This document shows positions 37,042-48,198 of a stretch of 64,000 bases of DNA, piece by piece. The translations under genes were made by a program, and so were the position numbers. Source of the DNA: Sporosarcina sp. P32b. GTDB taxonomy: Bacteria; Bacillota; Bacilli; Bacillales_A; Planococcaceae. Below the pieces are notes generated by a model. It was not told the origin of the DNA. It saw only the letters and a program-made list of their open reading frames with translations, and ran no database searches. Within the stretch, counting starts at the first letter, position 1; each line of letters starts with the position of its first letter. The stretch lies in NCBI RefSeq assembly GCF_002743335.1, contig NZ_PDZB01000010.1, positions 37,229-101,228 of the forward strand. The letters are read 5' to 3'.

Positions 37042-39675
37042 TTAAACAGATTTTACATAATCATACACGGATTGAAGCGCATCATCAAGTTTTGACGCAT
37101 CTTTCGCCCCGGCCATCGCCATGTCCGGACGTCCGCCGCCTTTTCCGCCACAAAGTGACGCAACATGATTGACGATTTTACCTGCGTGGTAGTTACCACC
37201 TTTTAAATCATCGGTAACGCCAGCTGCCAGCATAACTTTCCCATCCGTTACTGTACCAAGTACAATGACGCCTTTGGAAGTTTTTTGTTTCATTTCATCA
37301 ATCAATTGACGTAAACCGTTATTGTCTTTCACTTCTACATTTGCAGAAATGACTGTAATATCTTCGATCTGCTGAGCTGTTTCCAGGACACTCGCCAATT
37401 GGCTGTTGCCCATCTTCGCTTGCAGTGATTCATTTTCACGTTGAAGTTCTTTAAAGTCAGCAAGAATCGACTCGACTTTCGTGATGACTGTTTTCGGTGT
37501 AGCTTTTGCAGTTGCTGCTACTTGATCGATGACCGCTTGACCTTCTTTAAATGAACGGAATGCTTGTCCACCTGTGAAAGCCTCAATACGTCGTGTGCCT
37601 GCTCCAATGCCGCCTTCAGAAACGATTTTGAATACGTTGATGTCTGACGTGTTACGAACATGACATCCTCCACATAGCTCAACTGAGTAGTCGCCGACTT
37701 TGACAACACGAACAATGTCGCCATACTTTTCACCGAACAATGCCATCGCACCCATTTCTTTTGCTTCTGCTATCGGTGAAATGATGGTATTGACAGGAGT
37801 ACCTGCCCAAATTTGTTCATTGACCTGGAATTCGATACGCTCGAGTTCTTCTTTTGTGACTTGTCCAAAATGGGAGAAGTCAAAACGAAGACGATCCGGA
37901 CCAACATATGAACCTGCTTGATTGACATGTTCACCGAGAACATCTTTCAATGCGCGGTGCAATAAGTGTGTAGCCGTATGGTTCTTGACTGTTAGATTGC
38001 GTGAGAACTCGTCCACTTTTGCACTAACGGATACGCCTTCATTCAATTCACCTGAACTGATGAAGACCGTATGTAAGTTTTGTCCATTAGGCGCTTTTTT
38101 GACGTCGCGAACTTCCGCTGTGAACGATTCGTTTGAGATCATTCCTTTATCAGCCACTTGACCGCCACTTTCTGCATAGAACGGAGTTTGATCCAAAATG
38201 ATTTGTACTGTTTCTCCTTCAGATGCATGTGCGATACGTTGTCCATCTTGAATAAGGACACTGACGATTGCAGTGGTTTCTAGTTGGCCATAGCCAATGA
38301 ATTCACTCGCTTCATGTACTTCACCAAGGATACCGGATTGAACATGCATAGAGTCCGATGTTGCGCGCGCAGCACGTGCACGATTTCGTTGTGCAGCCAT
38401 TTCTTCGTCAAACCCGATACGATCGACTGCCACATCTTCTTCGAGAGCGAATTCCTCTGTCAGTTCAAACGGGAATCCGTATGTGTCATAGAGTTTGAAC
38501 GCGTCGCTGCCTGAAACGATTGGCAAGCCTGAAGCTTTTGCCTTTTCAATGATCGTTGTAAGAATCGCCATACCGTCATGCAAGGTTTCGTGGAAACGAT
38601 CTTCTTCGTTTTTCACGACTTTCATAATGAAGGCTTGTTTATCATGAACTTCAGGGTAGAAGTCTTTCATGATATCCCCAACAATTGGCACTAGCATGTA
38701 CATAAACGGCTTATCAATGCCTAGTTGTTTCGCGAAACGAACTGCTCTTCTTAATAGACGGCGCAGAACATAGCCACGGCCTTCATTGGAAGGTAGTGCT
38801 CCGTCTCCAATAGCGAATGCTACTGTGCGAATATGATCCGAAATTACTTTAAACGCTGTGTCTGCTTGAGTCGTTTCTCCGTACTTTCTGCCTGAGACAT
38901 TTTCTACCGCTTCAATGATCGGTAAGAACAAGTCCGTATCGAAGTTCGTAGGCACGTCTTGGATAACTGATGCCATGCGTTCAAGACCCATTCCTGTATC
39001 AATGTTTTTCTTCGGAAGCGGTGTATACGTGTGATCAGGATTGTGATTGAACTCAGAGAATACTAAGTTCCAGATTTCCAAATAGCGTTCGTTTTCTCCA
39101 CCTGGATATAATTCAGGATCTGAGAAATCGTCACCGTAACTTGGTCCGCGATCGTAGAAGATTTCGGAGTTCGGACCACTTGGACCTTCACCGATATCCC
39201 AGAAGTTCCCTTCGAGACGAATAATACGTTCTACCGGAATACCAATCTGATCTTTCCAGATTGCGTACGCTTCTTCATCTTCCGGATGGATGGTAACTGA
39301 CAAGCGTTCCGGATCAAAACCGATCCATTGTTCATTTGTCAGGAAATCCCACGCACGAATAATGGCTTCTTCTTTGAAATAATCACCAATAGAAAAGTTG
39401 CCGAGCATTTCAAAGAACGTATGATGACGTGCTGTATAGCCGACATTTTCAATATCGTTTGTGCGGATCGATTTTTGTGCATTAGCAATCCGCGGGTTTT
39501 CAGGAATCACTCGTCCATCAAAGTATTTCTTCAATGTAGCAACTCCACTGTTGATCCATAGCAGTGATGCGTCATCAACTGGCACTAATGCAGCTGATGG
39601 TTCTACATTATGCCCGTACTCTTGAAAATAGTCTAAAAACATTTGGCGAATTTCAGATGCCGTAAGTTTTCTCAT
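37042..39675 (-). CDS. alaS: Alanine--tRNA ligase
   Basis: An 877-residue class II synthetase that charges tRNA-Ala. Aminoacylation domain at the N-terminus ([17 protein letters not shown], class II motif 2 region [18 protein letters not shown]), editing domain with the zinc-binding [11 protein letters not shown] and CGGCHVRNT, then the C-Ala domain with [27 protein letters not shown] precedes the ATG. Expression is controlled by a T-box leader that reads a GCU codon. Confidence 0.98.
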   Translation of the reverse strand: MRKLTASEIRQMFLDYFQEYGHNVEPSAALVPVDDASLLWINSGVATLKKYFDGRVIPENPRIANAQKSIRTNDIENVGYTARHHTFFEMLGNFSIGDYFKEEAIIRAWDFLTNEQWIGFDPERLSVTIHPEDEEAYAIWKDQIGIPVERIIRLEGNFWDIGEGPSGPNSEIFYDRGPSYGDDFSDPELYPGGENERYLEIWNLVFSEFNHNPDHTYTPLPKKNIDTGMGLERMASVIQDVPTNFDTDLFLPIIEAVENVSGRKYGETTQADTAFKVISDHIRTVAFAIGDGALPSNEGRGYVLRRLLRRAVRFAKQLGIDKPFMYMLVPIVGDIMKDFYPEVHDKQAFIMKVVKNEEDRFHETLHDGMAILTTIIEKAKASGLPIVSGSDAFKLYDTYGFPFELTEEFALEEDVAVDRIGFDEEMAAQRNRARAARATSDSMHVQSGILGEVHEASEFIGYGQLETTAIVSVLIQDGQRIAHASEGETVQIILDQTPFYAESGGQVADKGMISNESFTAEVRDVKKAPNGQNLHTVFISSGELNEGVSVSAKVDEFSRNLTVKNHTATHLLHRALKDVLGEHVNQAGSYVGPDRLRFDFSHFGQVTKEELERIEFQVNEQIWAGTPVNTIISPIAEAKEMGAMALFGEKYGDIVRVVKVGDYSVELCGGCHVRNTSDINVFKIVSEGGIGAGTRRIEAFTGGQAFRSFKEGQAVIDQVAATAKATPKTVITKVESILADFKELQRENESLQAKMGNSQLASVLETAQQIEDITVISANVEVKDNNGLRQLIDEMKQKTSKGVIVLGTVTDGKVMLAAGVTDDLKGGNYHAGKIVNHVASLCGGKGGGRPDMAMAGAKDASKLDDALQSVYDYVKSV

Positions 39676-39695
39676 CGTTTTGCTCCTCCTAAAAT

Positions 39696-39932
39696 TAAAA
39701 AAACTCCACCCCTTGTATAAAGGGGCGAAGGTTTCATTGATCGCGGTACCACCCTAATTACCGCATGACGCGGTATCTCGAGTTGCCTTAACGCGGCAAG
39801 ACGGCAGGGATTAGCCTGCAACTTCGGAATAGCGTTCGCTGTAAATCTGAGAGAGCTTTTTCAGCCAAGAAGCTCTTTTCTATGACACAGAATAAACAGG
39901 TACTTGTTCCTTCAACGTTTTTCATTATTTCT
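39696..39932 (-). promoter_or_regulatory. T-box riboswitch of alaS (alanine specifier GCU)
   Basis: The minus strand carries the T-box sequence AATTAGGGTGGTACCGCG (39742-39759), which can pair with uncharged tRNA, and a downstream terminator (CTTCGCCCCTT pairing with AAGGGGTGGAG, then T-run at 39696-39703). In stem I, GGAA pairs with TTCC around an AGTA motif and a specifier GCT at 39831-39833, an alanine codon followed by a purine. Uncharged tRNA-Ala would favour read-through into alaS. Confidence 0.93.
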
Positions 39933-39938
39933 AAACGA

Positions 39939-39967
39939 ATTATAGGAAAGTTCTCTCGCTTTGTCAA
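39939..39967 (-). promoter_or_regulatory. Sigma-A promoter of the alaS T-box transcript
   Basis: Perfect TTGACA (39962-39967), 17-base spacer, perfect TATAAT (39939-39944) on the minus strand. The TGA stop codon of recD2 lies inside the -35 hexamer. Confidence 0.92.
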
Positions 39968-42390
39968 TCAGTCACTTCAAGAAAGTCGAATGGTGACACA
40001 TTGTTCATGCCAATAAGCGGATCAATTGCAGTAAAATTGTCCATCGTTAGCTTCGCTTGCGACATGTCTTGTGGTTCAACCGTCACTTTTACTGGTGCTG
40101 CACCGAGTGAGATAGTTTCCACCGTTTGTAGTGTCTGAGCTTCTTGTGTTTCCCCAGTTATGCGTTCTTGTAACGTCGTCTGCCGCTCGGTTTCGTCGGT
40201 GCGCGCAATACCCGCTTTAAATTCTTCTGCTTCACCGCACAGGATTAAGAAGTTCTTCGCACGCGTAATTCCTGTATAAAGCAGATTACGACGCAACATT
40301 TTACGCTGACTTCTGACAATTGGCATGACGACAATCGGAAATTCACTACCTTGGGATTTATGGATCGAACAACAATACGCAAGTGTTAACTGATTTAAAT
40401 CACTTCGCTCGTACTGCACTTCATTGCCGTCATAGGAGACCACCATGATCGCTTTTTTGTCCGTAGTTTCTTTCGCTAACATTATGGCAACGACTTCCCC
40501 CATATCCCCGTTAAAGACGTTGCTTTCCGGTTGGTTGACGAGTTGCAGCACTTTATCTCCGATGCGATACGTCGTTTCACCAAAGACCATTTCTTTTCTA
40601 CCCTCTGCAGGTGGATTCGTCACTTCTTGTATCATTTTATTCAAACCATCTATGCCTGCTGGACCTTTGTACATCGGTGCCAACACTTGAATGTCTTTAA
40701 TGGAATGCCCTTTGGATGTGGCGTTTTGGATAATTTGTTTGACCGCAGGCAAAATTTGATCACTTGACGCTCTAATAAATGAGCGATCCGACGTCTTCTT
40801 CGTGACATCCATCGTCCATTCTTTTTGCTTGATCATATGGGCCATTTCGATGATGGTTGAGCCTTCACTTTGTCGGAAAATATCGGTCAGTTCAACAACC
40901 GGAATTTTTCCTGACTGCATGAAATCATGTAACACTTGTCCAGGTCCTACAGAAGGTAGTTGGTCTTGGTCCCCAACGAATAATAACTGTGCATCGTTGC
41001 GAACAGCTTTTAACAGCTGATGCATGAGCCACGTATCGACCATGGAAGTTTCATCAATGATGATGAGATTTCCATCTACTTCCCGCTCCGTCTCTTCTTC
41101 CGCGTCCTGACCCGTAAATCCGAGTAGACGATGGATCGTCATAGCAGGTAATCCGGTTGATTCGGACATGCGCTTCGCCGCGCGTCCGGTAGGGGCTGCC
41201 AAAATGATCGGAAACGGTTCTTTTTTACGTGCATACTCTTCGAGGTCAAGTGAGATGCCATGTAGCTCTGCATACGCCTCAACTAAGCCTCTTATGACGG
41301 TTGTTTTCCCTGTTCCTGGTCCACCTGTTAACACGAGCAATGAAGAATGAAGGGCTCGTTCTATGGCCTCGACTTGCGTTTCGGCATACTGCACTTCCAA
41401 ACGTTCCTCTATTTCACCAATAGCTTTTCTAATTTCAGAAGCAGGAAATTGTTCTGCGACTTCATTTTCAAGAATTTTATTGACCTTAGCGGCAATACCA
41501 ATTTCTGAAAAATATAGAGAGGGTAAGTAGAGACGCTGCATTTCAGCAGACAGAGTGCCTTCTTCGACAAGTTCAATTACGGCTTGGGTGATCGAGTCGT
41601 ACGAGATGATATGTGCCTGACTCGATTCAAGTAGCTGCTTCGCTTGAGGTAAGATTAGCTCTGACTCTACGTAGACATGTCCTGCTGACTGTACTTCACT
41701 ATGTACGCTGTAATAAACAGCTGCCTTAATACGGGCAGGATGATCTCCTACGAGCCCGAGTTGCTTGGCGAGATCGTCTGCACGTTGAAAGCCGATCCCT
41801 TCAATTTCTTTAATTAAACGATATGGATTTTCCGTTAGAATCGTGATGGCCTCATCTTGATATGCTTGATATATACGCATAGCTATTTGCGGACCGAAGC
41901 CCCATTCATTTAGTTGCACCATTGTACGCTCAAGTCCTAAATTTTCCTGTAGGACGGAAACGAGCGTGTCTTTCCGCTCGTCACTTAAACGCGGGATTTG
42001 ATCCAGAACACTGCGATCTTCAAGAATTTTCTGGATGACGTTATTGCCGAGTGTCTTGACAATATCACTAGCTGTTTTCTTTCCGATTCCAGGAAATAAA
42101 TCACCAGATAGATACAGGATTAAACCTGCTTCTGTCGCAGGCAACTCTTTCGAAAACGTCTGGACGTCGAACTGCTGTCCATGCACCGGATGATTGACAA
42201 GTCGACCCGTAAATTTATATTCTTCTTCCGCAACTAAAGGAGGGAATGACCCTTTGATCACTATTTCACTGTCGCGGTAATCGGTATTGGTGGAAGTGAC
42301 TTTTAGCTTGACGATGGAAAATAGATTCGTCGTATTATGGAAAATCGTCACGACCGGCCTGCCGATTAGATATGGTTCTGTTTCATTCAT
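39964..42390 (-). CDS. recD2: ATP-dependent RecD2 DNA helicase
   Basis: An 808-residue SF1B 5'-3' helicase (YrrC) with roles in replication fork progress and mismatch repair. OB-like N-terminal domain, helix-hairpin-helix region with SGDLFPGIGKKTASDIV, Walker A VLTGGPGTGKTTVIRG (about 355-370), Walker B IIIDETSMVDTWL, motif FRQSEGSTIIEMAH, and motif VI YTGITRAKNFLILCG. Start ATG at 42388-42390 follows AAGGAGGGAG; a TTG 17 codons upstream would overlap the TPR gene. Length close to B. subtilis (798). Confidence 0.95.
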   Translation of the reverse strand: MNETEPYLIGRPVVTIFHNTTNLFSIVKLKVTSTNTDYRDSEIVIKGSFPPLVAEEEYKFTGRLVNHPVHGQQFDVQTFSKELPATEAGLILYLSGDLFPGIGKKTASDIVKTLGNNVIQKILEDRSVLDQIPRLSDERKDTLVSVLQENLGLERTMVQLNEWGFGPQIAMRIYQAYQDEAITILTENPYRLIKEIEGIGFQRADDLAKQLGLVGDHPARIKAAVYYSVHSEVQSAGHVYVESELILPQAKQLLESSQAHIISYDSITQAVIELVEEGTLSAEMQRLYLPSLYFSEIGIAAKVNKILENEVAEQFPASEIRKAIGEIEERLEVQYAETQVEAIERALHSSLLVLTGGPGTGKTTVIRGLVEAYAELHGISLDLEEYARKKEPFPIILAAPTGRAAKRMSESTGLPAMTIHRLLGFTGQDAEEETEREVDGNLIIIDETSMVDTWLMHQLLKAVRNDAQLLFVGDQDQLPSVGPGQVLHDFMQSGKIPVVELTDIFRQSEGSTIIEMAHMIKQKEWTMDVTKKTSDRSFIRASSDQILPAVKQIIQNATSKGHSIKDIQVLAPMYKGPAGIDGLNKMIQEVTNPPAEGRKEMVFGETTYRIGDKVLQLVNQPESNVFNGDMGEVVAIMLAKETTDKKAIMVVSYDGNEVQYERSDLNQLTLAYCCSIHKSQGSEFPIVVMPIVRSQRKMLRRNLLYTGITRAKNFLILCGEAEEFKAGIARTDETERQTTLQERITGETQEAQTLQTVETISLGAAPVKVTVEPQDMSQAKLTMDNFTAIDPLIGMNNVSPFDFLEVTD

Positions 42391-42421
42391 CGAAGGGGCT
42401 CCCTCCTTTTCTGCTAATGTA

Positions 42422-43087
42422 TTACTCGCCTTGTTCTCCAAGCTTGATCATATCGAATAAGTAACGCGCCTGTGTATGGTCAGGTTCTGCAGTGAATGCT
42501 TGTTCTAAGTGTGACAGTGCACTTGCTTTGTCTTCTGTTGATACTGCATATAAAACACCCAAATTATAATGGCTATCCGCATGTTCTGGAGCTACTGCCA
42601 AAATGGATTCAAATACAGGCTTCGCCTCTTTAAATAGCTCGAGCTTAGCTAGTAAAATCCCATAGGACAATGCAATTTCCTGATCATCAGAATTCAATTC
42701 AACGGCACGCTGCAAATAGGGCAAAGCCAAACGGTCATTACCTGCTTGTTCCATACTTTTACCGAGCATGAAATACGCATCGGCAGAGTCTAAACCTGTA
42801 TTGATCGCTTTTTCATATAATTTTGCTGCCTCTTCAAAGCGTTCTTGGTTGTAATATAGATTTGCCAGTCCATAAAAAGCGGTTCCGGCATTTTCGTCAA
42901 GCGTTAATGCTTTTTGGAAAAATGGTTCCGCCTGCTCAGCATCTCCAAGTGACGCAAAAATATTTCCGATATTGATATAGCCTGTAGGCTCTTGTGGATT
43001 TTCTTCTACTGCTTTCATGAAAAGCTCGATCGCTTTCTCATAATTACCTTCTTGCATTTCTTTTATCGCATCTTGATGAATCGACAT
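42422..43087 (-). CDS. Tetratricopeptide repeat protein (YrrB-like)
   Basis: A 221-residue protein made of about six TPR units of 34 residues, beginning NYEKAIELFMKAVEENPQEP, then PTGYINIGNIFASLGDAEQA, AGTAFYGLANLYYNQERF, and so on. No signal or membrane segment, so a cytoplasmic scaffold. It lies 12 bases after mnmA and before recD2, the same place as yrrB in B. subtilis; partner proteins are unknown. Confidence 0.92.
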   Translation of the reverse strand: MSIHQDAIKEMQEGNYEKAIELFMKAVEENPQEPTGYINIGNIFASLGDAEQAEPFFQKALTLDENAGTAFYGLANLYYNQERFEEAAKLYEKAINTGLDSADAYFMLGKSMEQAGNDRLALPYLQRAVELNSDDQEIALSYGILLAKLELFKEAKPVFESILAVAPEHADSHYNLGVLYAVSTEDKASALSHLEQAFTAEPDHTQARYLFDMIKLGEQGE

Positions 43088-43099
43088 GCTATTGCCTCC

Positions 43100-44230
<1,131 letters not shown>

Positions 44231-44239
44231 TTACTGAAT

Positions 44240-45388
44240 TCATTTCACTAGTCGTTTGACTACTTTTGCGATTCGATTAGCTGCTTCTTCTATAATAAAT
44301 TCATCCAAGTCGTAGCCGAAACTGATGCGGATCGAGTTTCTAGCTTTATCTGATTCCGTACCAAACATCGCCGTTACGACATGTGATGGTTCAAATGACC
44401 CTGCAGTACAAGCAGAACCACTAGAGACAGCTACCCCTTCTAAATCCAAGCTCATCAAAAATGTCTCCACATCGGTACCTGGAAACGATACATGATAAAT
44501 ATGTGGTAAGGATTCTACTGCGTGGGGAATAGTTGGTCGGAAATCGATTTGATTTTCTTCAAAGACATCCGCCATTTTTTGTTTATACGTAGAATAAGCT
44601 GTTTGCTTTTCTAATTTGGTTTGCTCGGCAATCGAGACCGCTTCTGCAAATGCAATTACAGCTGGCACATTTTCAGTACCTGCGCGTCGTTTTTTCTCTT
44701 GTGAACCACCGAGTACTTGGCTCGACAGCAACTTGCCATTTCGCTGATAAAGGAAACCGACCCCTTTAGGTCCATTCACTTTATGAGCTGAAACCGATAA
44801 GAAATCGACTTGCAGTTCTTCGACGTCCAATTGGCATGTACCGTAAGCTTGCACCGCATCTGTGTGAAAAGCAGACTGATGTGTAGAGAGCAACTGGCCG
44901 ATTTCTGCAATCGGTTGAATCGTCCCTACTTCATTGTTACCGTACATGATGGACACTAAAATGGTTTCATCTGTTAACGCATTCTGAACTTGTTCTGCGG
45001 TAATGACTCCATTATCGTCAGGTGATAGATACGTCACTTTATAGCCTTGTGACTCCAGTTGTTTACACGGGTTTAACACCGCGTGATGTTCAATTTTCGT
45101 TGTAATAATATGTTTCCCTTCTACATTCAACGACTGGACGTATCCAAAAATCGCCAAGTTATCCGCTTCCGTTCCTCCAGAAGTAACAATAATTTCATTG
45201 GGTGACGCATTGATCGAGGATGCGAGCGTTTTACGCGCATCTTCTAGCTCTTTCTTTGCGTGACGACCAAACTGATGCGTACTCGAAGGATTACCATATG
45301 TATCACGTAGCGCAGTGGTGAATCGCTCCAATACGGCTGGATGTATCGGTGTCGTAGCGGCATAGTCTAAATATATAGCTGGTTTCAT
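44240..45388 (-). CDS. Cysteine desulfurase for tRNA thiolation (YrvO-like)
   Basis: A 382-residue PLP enzyme that releases sulfur from cysteine. Starts MKPAIYLDYAATTPIHP; the PLP lysine is in SAHKVNGPKGVGF (about 206) and the persulfide Cys in SSGSACTAGSFEPSH (about 328). Immediately followed by mnmA, like the B. subtilis yrvO-mnmA pair. Good SD AAAGGAG. A second desulfurase, of the NAD locus, lies at 54 kb. Confidence 0.93.
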   Translation of the reverse strand: MKPAIYLDYAATTPIHPAVLERFTTALRDTYGNPSSTHQFGRHAKKELEDARKTLASSINASPNEIIVTSGGTEADNLAIFGYVQSLNVEGKHIITTKIEHHAVLNPCKQLESQGYKVTYLSPDDNGVITAEQVQNALTDETILVSIMYGNNEVGTIQPIAEIGQLLSTHQSAFHTDAVQAYGTCQLDVEELQVDFLSVSAHKVNGPKGVGFLYQRNGKLLSSQVLGGSQEKKRRAGTENVPAVIAFAEAVSIAEQTKLEKQTAYSTYKQKMADVFEENQIDFRPTIPHAVESLPHIYHVSFPGTDVETFLMSLDLEGVAVSSGSACTAGSFEPSHVVTAMFGTESDKARNSIRISFGYDLDEFIIEEAANRIAKVVKRLVK

Positions 45389-45400
45389 AACTAAACTCCT

Positions 45401-45820
45401 TTAAATATAGAACATGTATTCATCAGCAGTAGACGTATCTTCAAATTCAATTAAGTCTTTGATTGTCGTATGATCTAATACCCCTCGGATTGCGTCTCCG
45501 ATTCGTTTCCATAGTTCTCGTTGCGGAATATCGTCGTCATCAAGTCCTTCGACTAATTGGATCGGTCCTTCAAGCAAACGAATGACGTCTCCTGCCATAA
45601 TTTCAGAAGGATCTTTTGCGAGTTTATAGCCACCGTAGGCACCGCGAACACTTTTCACCATTCCGCTGTTGCGTAAAGGTGGGATTAGTTGTTCCAGATA
45701 TGCTTCAGAGAGATTTTGCTCTTCTGCGATTTTACGCAAAGGCACAGGACCCTCTCCATATTTTCGTCCTAGTTCTACTATTACTGTAAGTCCGTATCGT
45801 CCTTTAGTGGATATTTTCAT
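45401..45820 (-). CDS. cymR: Rrf2 family repressor of cysteine metabolism CymR
   Basis: A 139-residue Rrf2-type winged helix regulator that with CysK represses sulfur-uptake genes when cysteine is ample. MKISTKGRYGLTVIVELGRKYG at the start, the HTH around LSEAYLEQLIPPLRNSGMV and VRGAYGGYKLA. It lacks the Cys triad of iron-sulfur Rrf2 proteins such as IscR, which supports CymR. It precedes the desulfurase and mnmA and is divergent from rarA. Confidence 0.93.
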   Translation of the reverse strand: MKISTKGRYGLTVIVELGRKYGEGPVPLRKIAEEQNLSEAYLEQLIPPLRNSGMVKSVRGAYGGYKLAKDPSEIMAGDVIRLLEGPIQLVEGLDDDDIPQRELWKRIGDAIRGVLDHTTIKDLIEFEDTSTADEYMFYI

Positions 45821-45909
45821 TGGGCATCGTCCTTTACTAAAATTGCTGAAATCAGTATAGCATAATTGTATCACTGGTTCTTGCAAATGACTTCACTAAT
45901 GTTTTACGG

Positions 45910-45915
45910 TATAAT
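45910..45915 (+). promoter_or_regulatory. -10 element of rarA
   Basis: A perfect TATAAT 25 bases before the ribosome site; the -35 is weak (TGACTT at 45888-45893, 16-base spacing). The divergent cymR promoter region (TATACT on the minus strand near 45850-45858) is within 60 bases. Confidence 0.5.
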
Positions 45916-45946
45916 GAAAGAACAAACGTACGCTAGGAGGATGTAC

Positions 45947-47242
45947 ATGCATAATGAACCTTTGGCTTTTCGTATGCGGCCTGAGACGATTGATGAAGTG
46001 ATCGGACAAGACCACGTCATCGGCAAAAATACTCCCTTATATCGGATGATCAAGAACGGGCATGTCCCTTCTCTTTTATTATATGGTGAACCAGGTATCG
46101 GAAAAACGTCGTTAGCCTACGCAATTGCGGGTACGTCAAAACTGCCTTTCATTGCGTTGAATGCGACCGTGGCAGGTAAGAAAGATGTAGAAGATGTAGT
46201 GAAAGAAGCCCGAATGACAGGTAAAGTATTGTTATTCTTAGATGAAATCCATCGTTTCAATAAATTGCAGCAAGATACACTGCTTCCTCACGTAGAAAGC
46301 GGTTCGATCGTCTTGATTGGCGCGACAACGGAAAATCCATTCCACGACGTCAATCCCGCTATTCGTTCACGTTGTGGGGAAATCGTCCAGTTGAAACGAT
46401 TGCAGCCAAAAGATTTACTGGAATTACTTGAGCGCACGTTGAAGGACGAGAAAAAAGGACTCGGTAAGGAAACGATCGAAATCACTACAGAACAACTCGA
46501 GAAAATTTCAGAAGGCGTAAATGGTGATGCACGAAAAGCTTTAACGTTCTTAGAATCATTACTTGCTGCAAGTGACGAAGAAGACGGTAAGATTGTTATA
46601 GAAGATGCATTGCTCACTCAACTACTAACTAGGATTAGTTTACTAGGTGATAAAAAGGGATCGCATCATTTTAATTTATTATCCGCTTTACAAAAAAGTG
46701 TACGCGGAAGTGATGTCGATGCAGCGCTTTATTATTTAGCACAATTACTCGAAATCGGCGACTTAACTGCTGTTACTAGACGCATGCTTGTCATGAGTTA
46801 TGAAGATATTGGATTGGCGGCGCCTGATGTTGGAAGCCGAGTTCTCGCGGCTACAGATGCCGCACAGCGTCTCGGCATGCCCGAAGCACGTATTCCACTT
46901 GCTACAGCCATTATAGAGATGTGCTTGGCATCCAAATCAAACTCTGCTTACAAAGCGATCGATGCCGCTACAAAAACATTGCATGAAAAACCAACAGGCG
47001 AAATCCCGATGCATTTACGTGACACACACTACAGCGGATCCGCTGCACTCGGTCATGGTGGCTACGTCTATCCACACGCAACACCGGTAGGTACATTCGG
47101 TGGTTGGACAGACCAGCAATACTTACCAGACAGCCTAGTACACTCTAAGTTTTACACTCCTGTAGAAGCAGGAGAGGAAACAAGAATGGCCGCCATTCAC
47201 CAACGGCTTCAATCATTCAAAGGAAAAAAGAGTCCACGGTAG
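45947..47242 (+). CDS. rarA: Replication-associated recombination protein RarA
   Basis: A 431-residue AAA+ ATPase (MgsA/YcaJ family) acting at stalled replication forks. MHNEPLAFRMRPETIDEVIGQDH, Walker A LYGEPGIGKTSLAY (about 50-63), Walker B LLFLDEIHRFN, sensor ATTENPFHDVNPAIRSR, and the C-terminal clamp-loader-like tetramerisation domain. Start 45947 is six bases after AGGAGG; the ATG at 45941 is too close. TATAAT lies at 45910-45915. Confidence 0.94.
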   Translation: MHNEPLAFRMRPETIDEVIGQDHVIGKNTPLYRMIKNGHVPSLLLYGEPGIGKTSLAYAIAGTSKLPFIALNATVAGKKDVEDVVKEARMTGKVLLFLDEIHRFNKLQQDTLLPHVESGSIVLIGATTENPFHDVNPAIRSRCGEIVQLKRLQPKDLLELLERTLKDEKKGLGKETIEITTEQLEKISEGVNGDARKALTFLESLLAASDEEDGKIVIEDALLTQLLTRISLLGDKKGSHHFNLLSALQKSVRGSDVDAALYYLAQLLEIGDLTAVTRRMLVMSYEDIGLAAPDVGSRVLAATDAAQRLGMPEARIPLATAIIEMCLASKSNSAYKAIDAATKTLHEKPTGEIPMHLRDTHYSGSAALGHGGYVYPHATPVGTFGGWTDQQYLPDSLVHSKFYTPVEAGEETRMAAIHQRLQSFKGKKSPR

Positions 47243-47264
47243 AAATATAGTTAGAAACCATAAA

Positions 47265-47304
47265 AAATCCACGCCCCCTTTAGTAGGTCAGCGTGGATAT
47301 TTTT
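47265..47304. terminator. Terminator between convergent rarA and the lipoprotein gene
   Basis: ATCCACGC (47267-47274) pairs with GCGTGGAT (47291-47298), with A-run before and ATTTTT after, so it works on both strands. Confidence 0.85.
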
Positions 47305-47307
47305 ATA

Positions 47308-48108
47308 TTACTCGAACATCTCTGCATCTTTTGGTGTGGAAATCGTATCGATATCATTAAAATAACTATACTTTGCATCGAGTTTTTGTTTATAACGGAT
47401 ATAATCCCGCCCAAAATAACTCGTGACATTCGCAGACATCTTCATGCCTGTCACAAACATTGTCTTTTCATTTACCGTCAGCTCTACATCCAGCTTCTCC
47501 ACTACAGGAAATCCGCCATGCTTATGGACAAATTTCTCTGGTTGTGGACTATTCACCGATACAACCTCCATCAACTGACGATAATCAGCAGGTGATAAAG
47601 AAAACTGCACGGCATAGCCGTAATCAATCTTTTCTATTTCTGCATCATGCACAAAAGGTTCTAACAGCGACAAGTCCATTACAGGAGAGGCAAACGGCAC
47701 CCACACACCGAGCAATTCCGTGCGTTGCTCTTCTGTTAGCTCTTGCCATTCACTCTTGTTTTCTTCCAATGTCTCTTGCATAGCCAATTGATTACCTTGG
47801 CGGAATAATTGAATGTTTTTCGCACCTTGTTTTGGAATTTTCCAGACGACTTCCTCTGAACTTTTCAGTGGATTCTGTTCAATATCCGCCTGAACTTGTA
47901 CATTTTTGCTTGTACGTTTTGCAGGATCGGATGTGACGCTACTTTCGTCATACGCAATATTGGCATGGACCGATTCCAATTCATCCATCGCTTGTTCCGC
48001 TTTCTTCAATAAATCTTCCGCGCTCGACGGGGCAGAAGACGTTTTTCCGCATCCTGTCACTGTAAATAGCAGTACTGCCAGGAATAGAACGATCAAACTT
48101 TTGTTCAT
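47308..48108 (-). CDS. Lipoprotein with DUF6612/LolA-like fold, unknown function
   Basis: A 266-residue protein with a lipoprotein signal: MNKSLIVLFLAVLLFTVTGC, with the lipidated Cys at 20. The mature part, with SAEDLLKKAEQAMDELESVHANI, is a pattern of secreted Bacillales lipoproteins related to LppX/LolA-fold proteins. No catalytic motif is seen. Start at 48106-48108 with GGGGAG upstream. It stands alone, with a shared terminator after it; family name is by resemblance. Confidence 0.85.
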   Translation of the reverse strand: MNKSLIVLFLAVLLFTVTGCGKTSSAPSSAEDLLKKAEQAMDELESVHANIAYDESSVTSDPAKRTSKNVQVQADIEQNPLKSSEEVVWKIPKQGAKNIQLFRQGNQLAMQETLEENKSEWQELTEEQRTELLGVWVPFASPVMDLSLLEPFVHDAEIEKIDYGYAVQFSLSPADYRQLMEVVSVNSPQPEKFVHKHGGFPVVEKLDVELTVNEKTMFVTGMKMSANVTSYFGRDYIRYKQKLDAKYSYFNDIDTISTPKDAEMFE

Positions 48109-48198
48109 CAGGAAACTCCCCTTCAATCAAAACTATTAACAGTGTACTTCACAGCAACGCAGTTGTCACGGTCCATTCCACCTTAATTGTGAGGAAAA

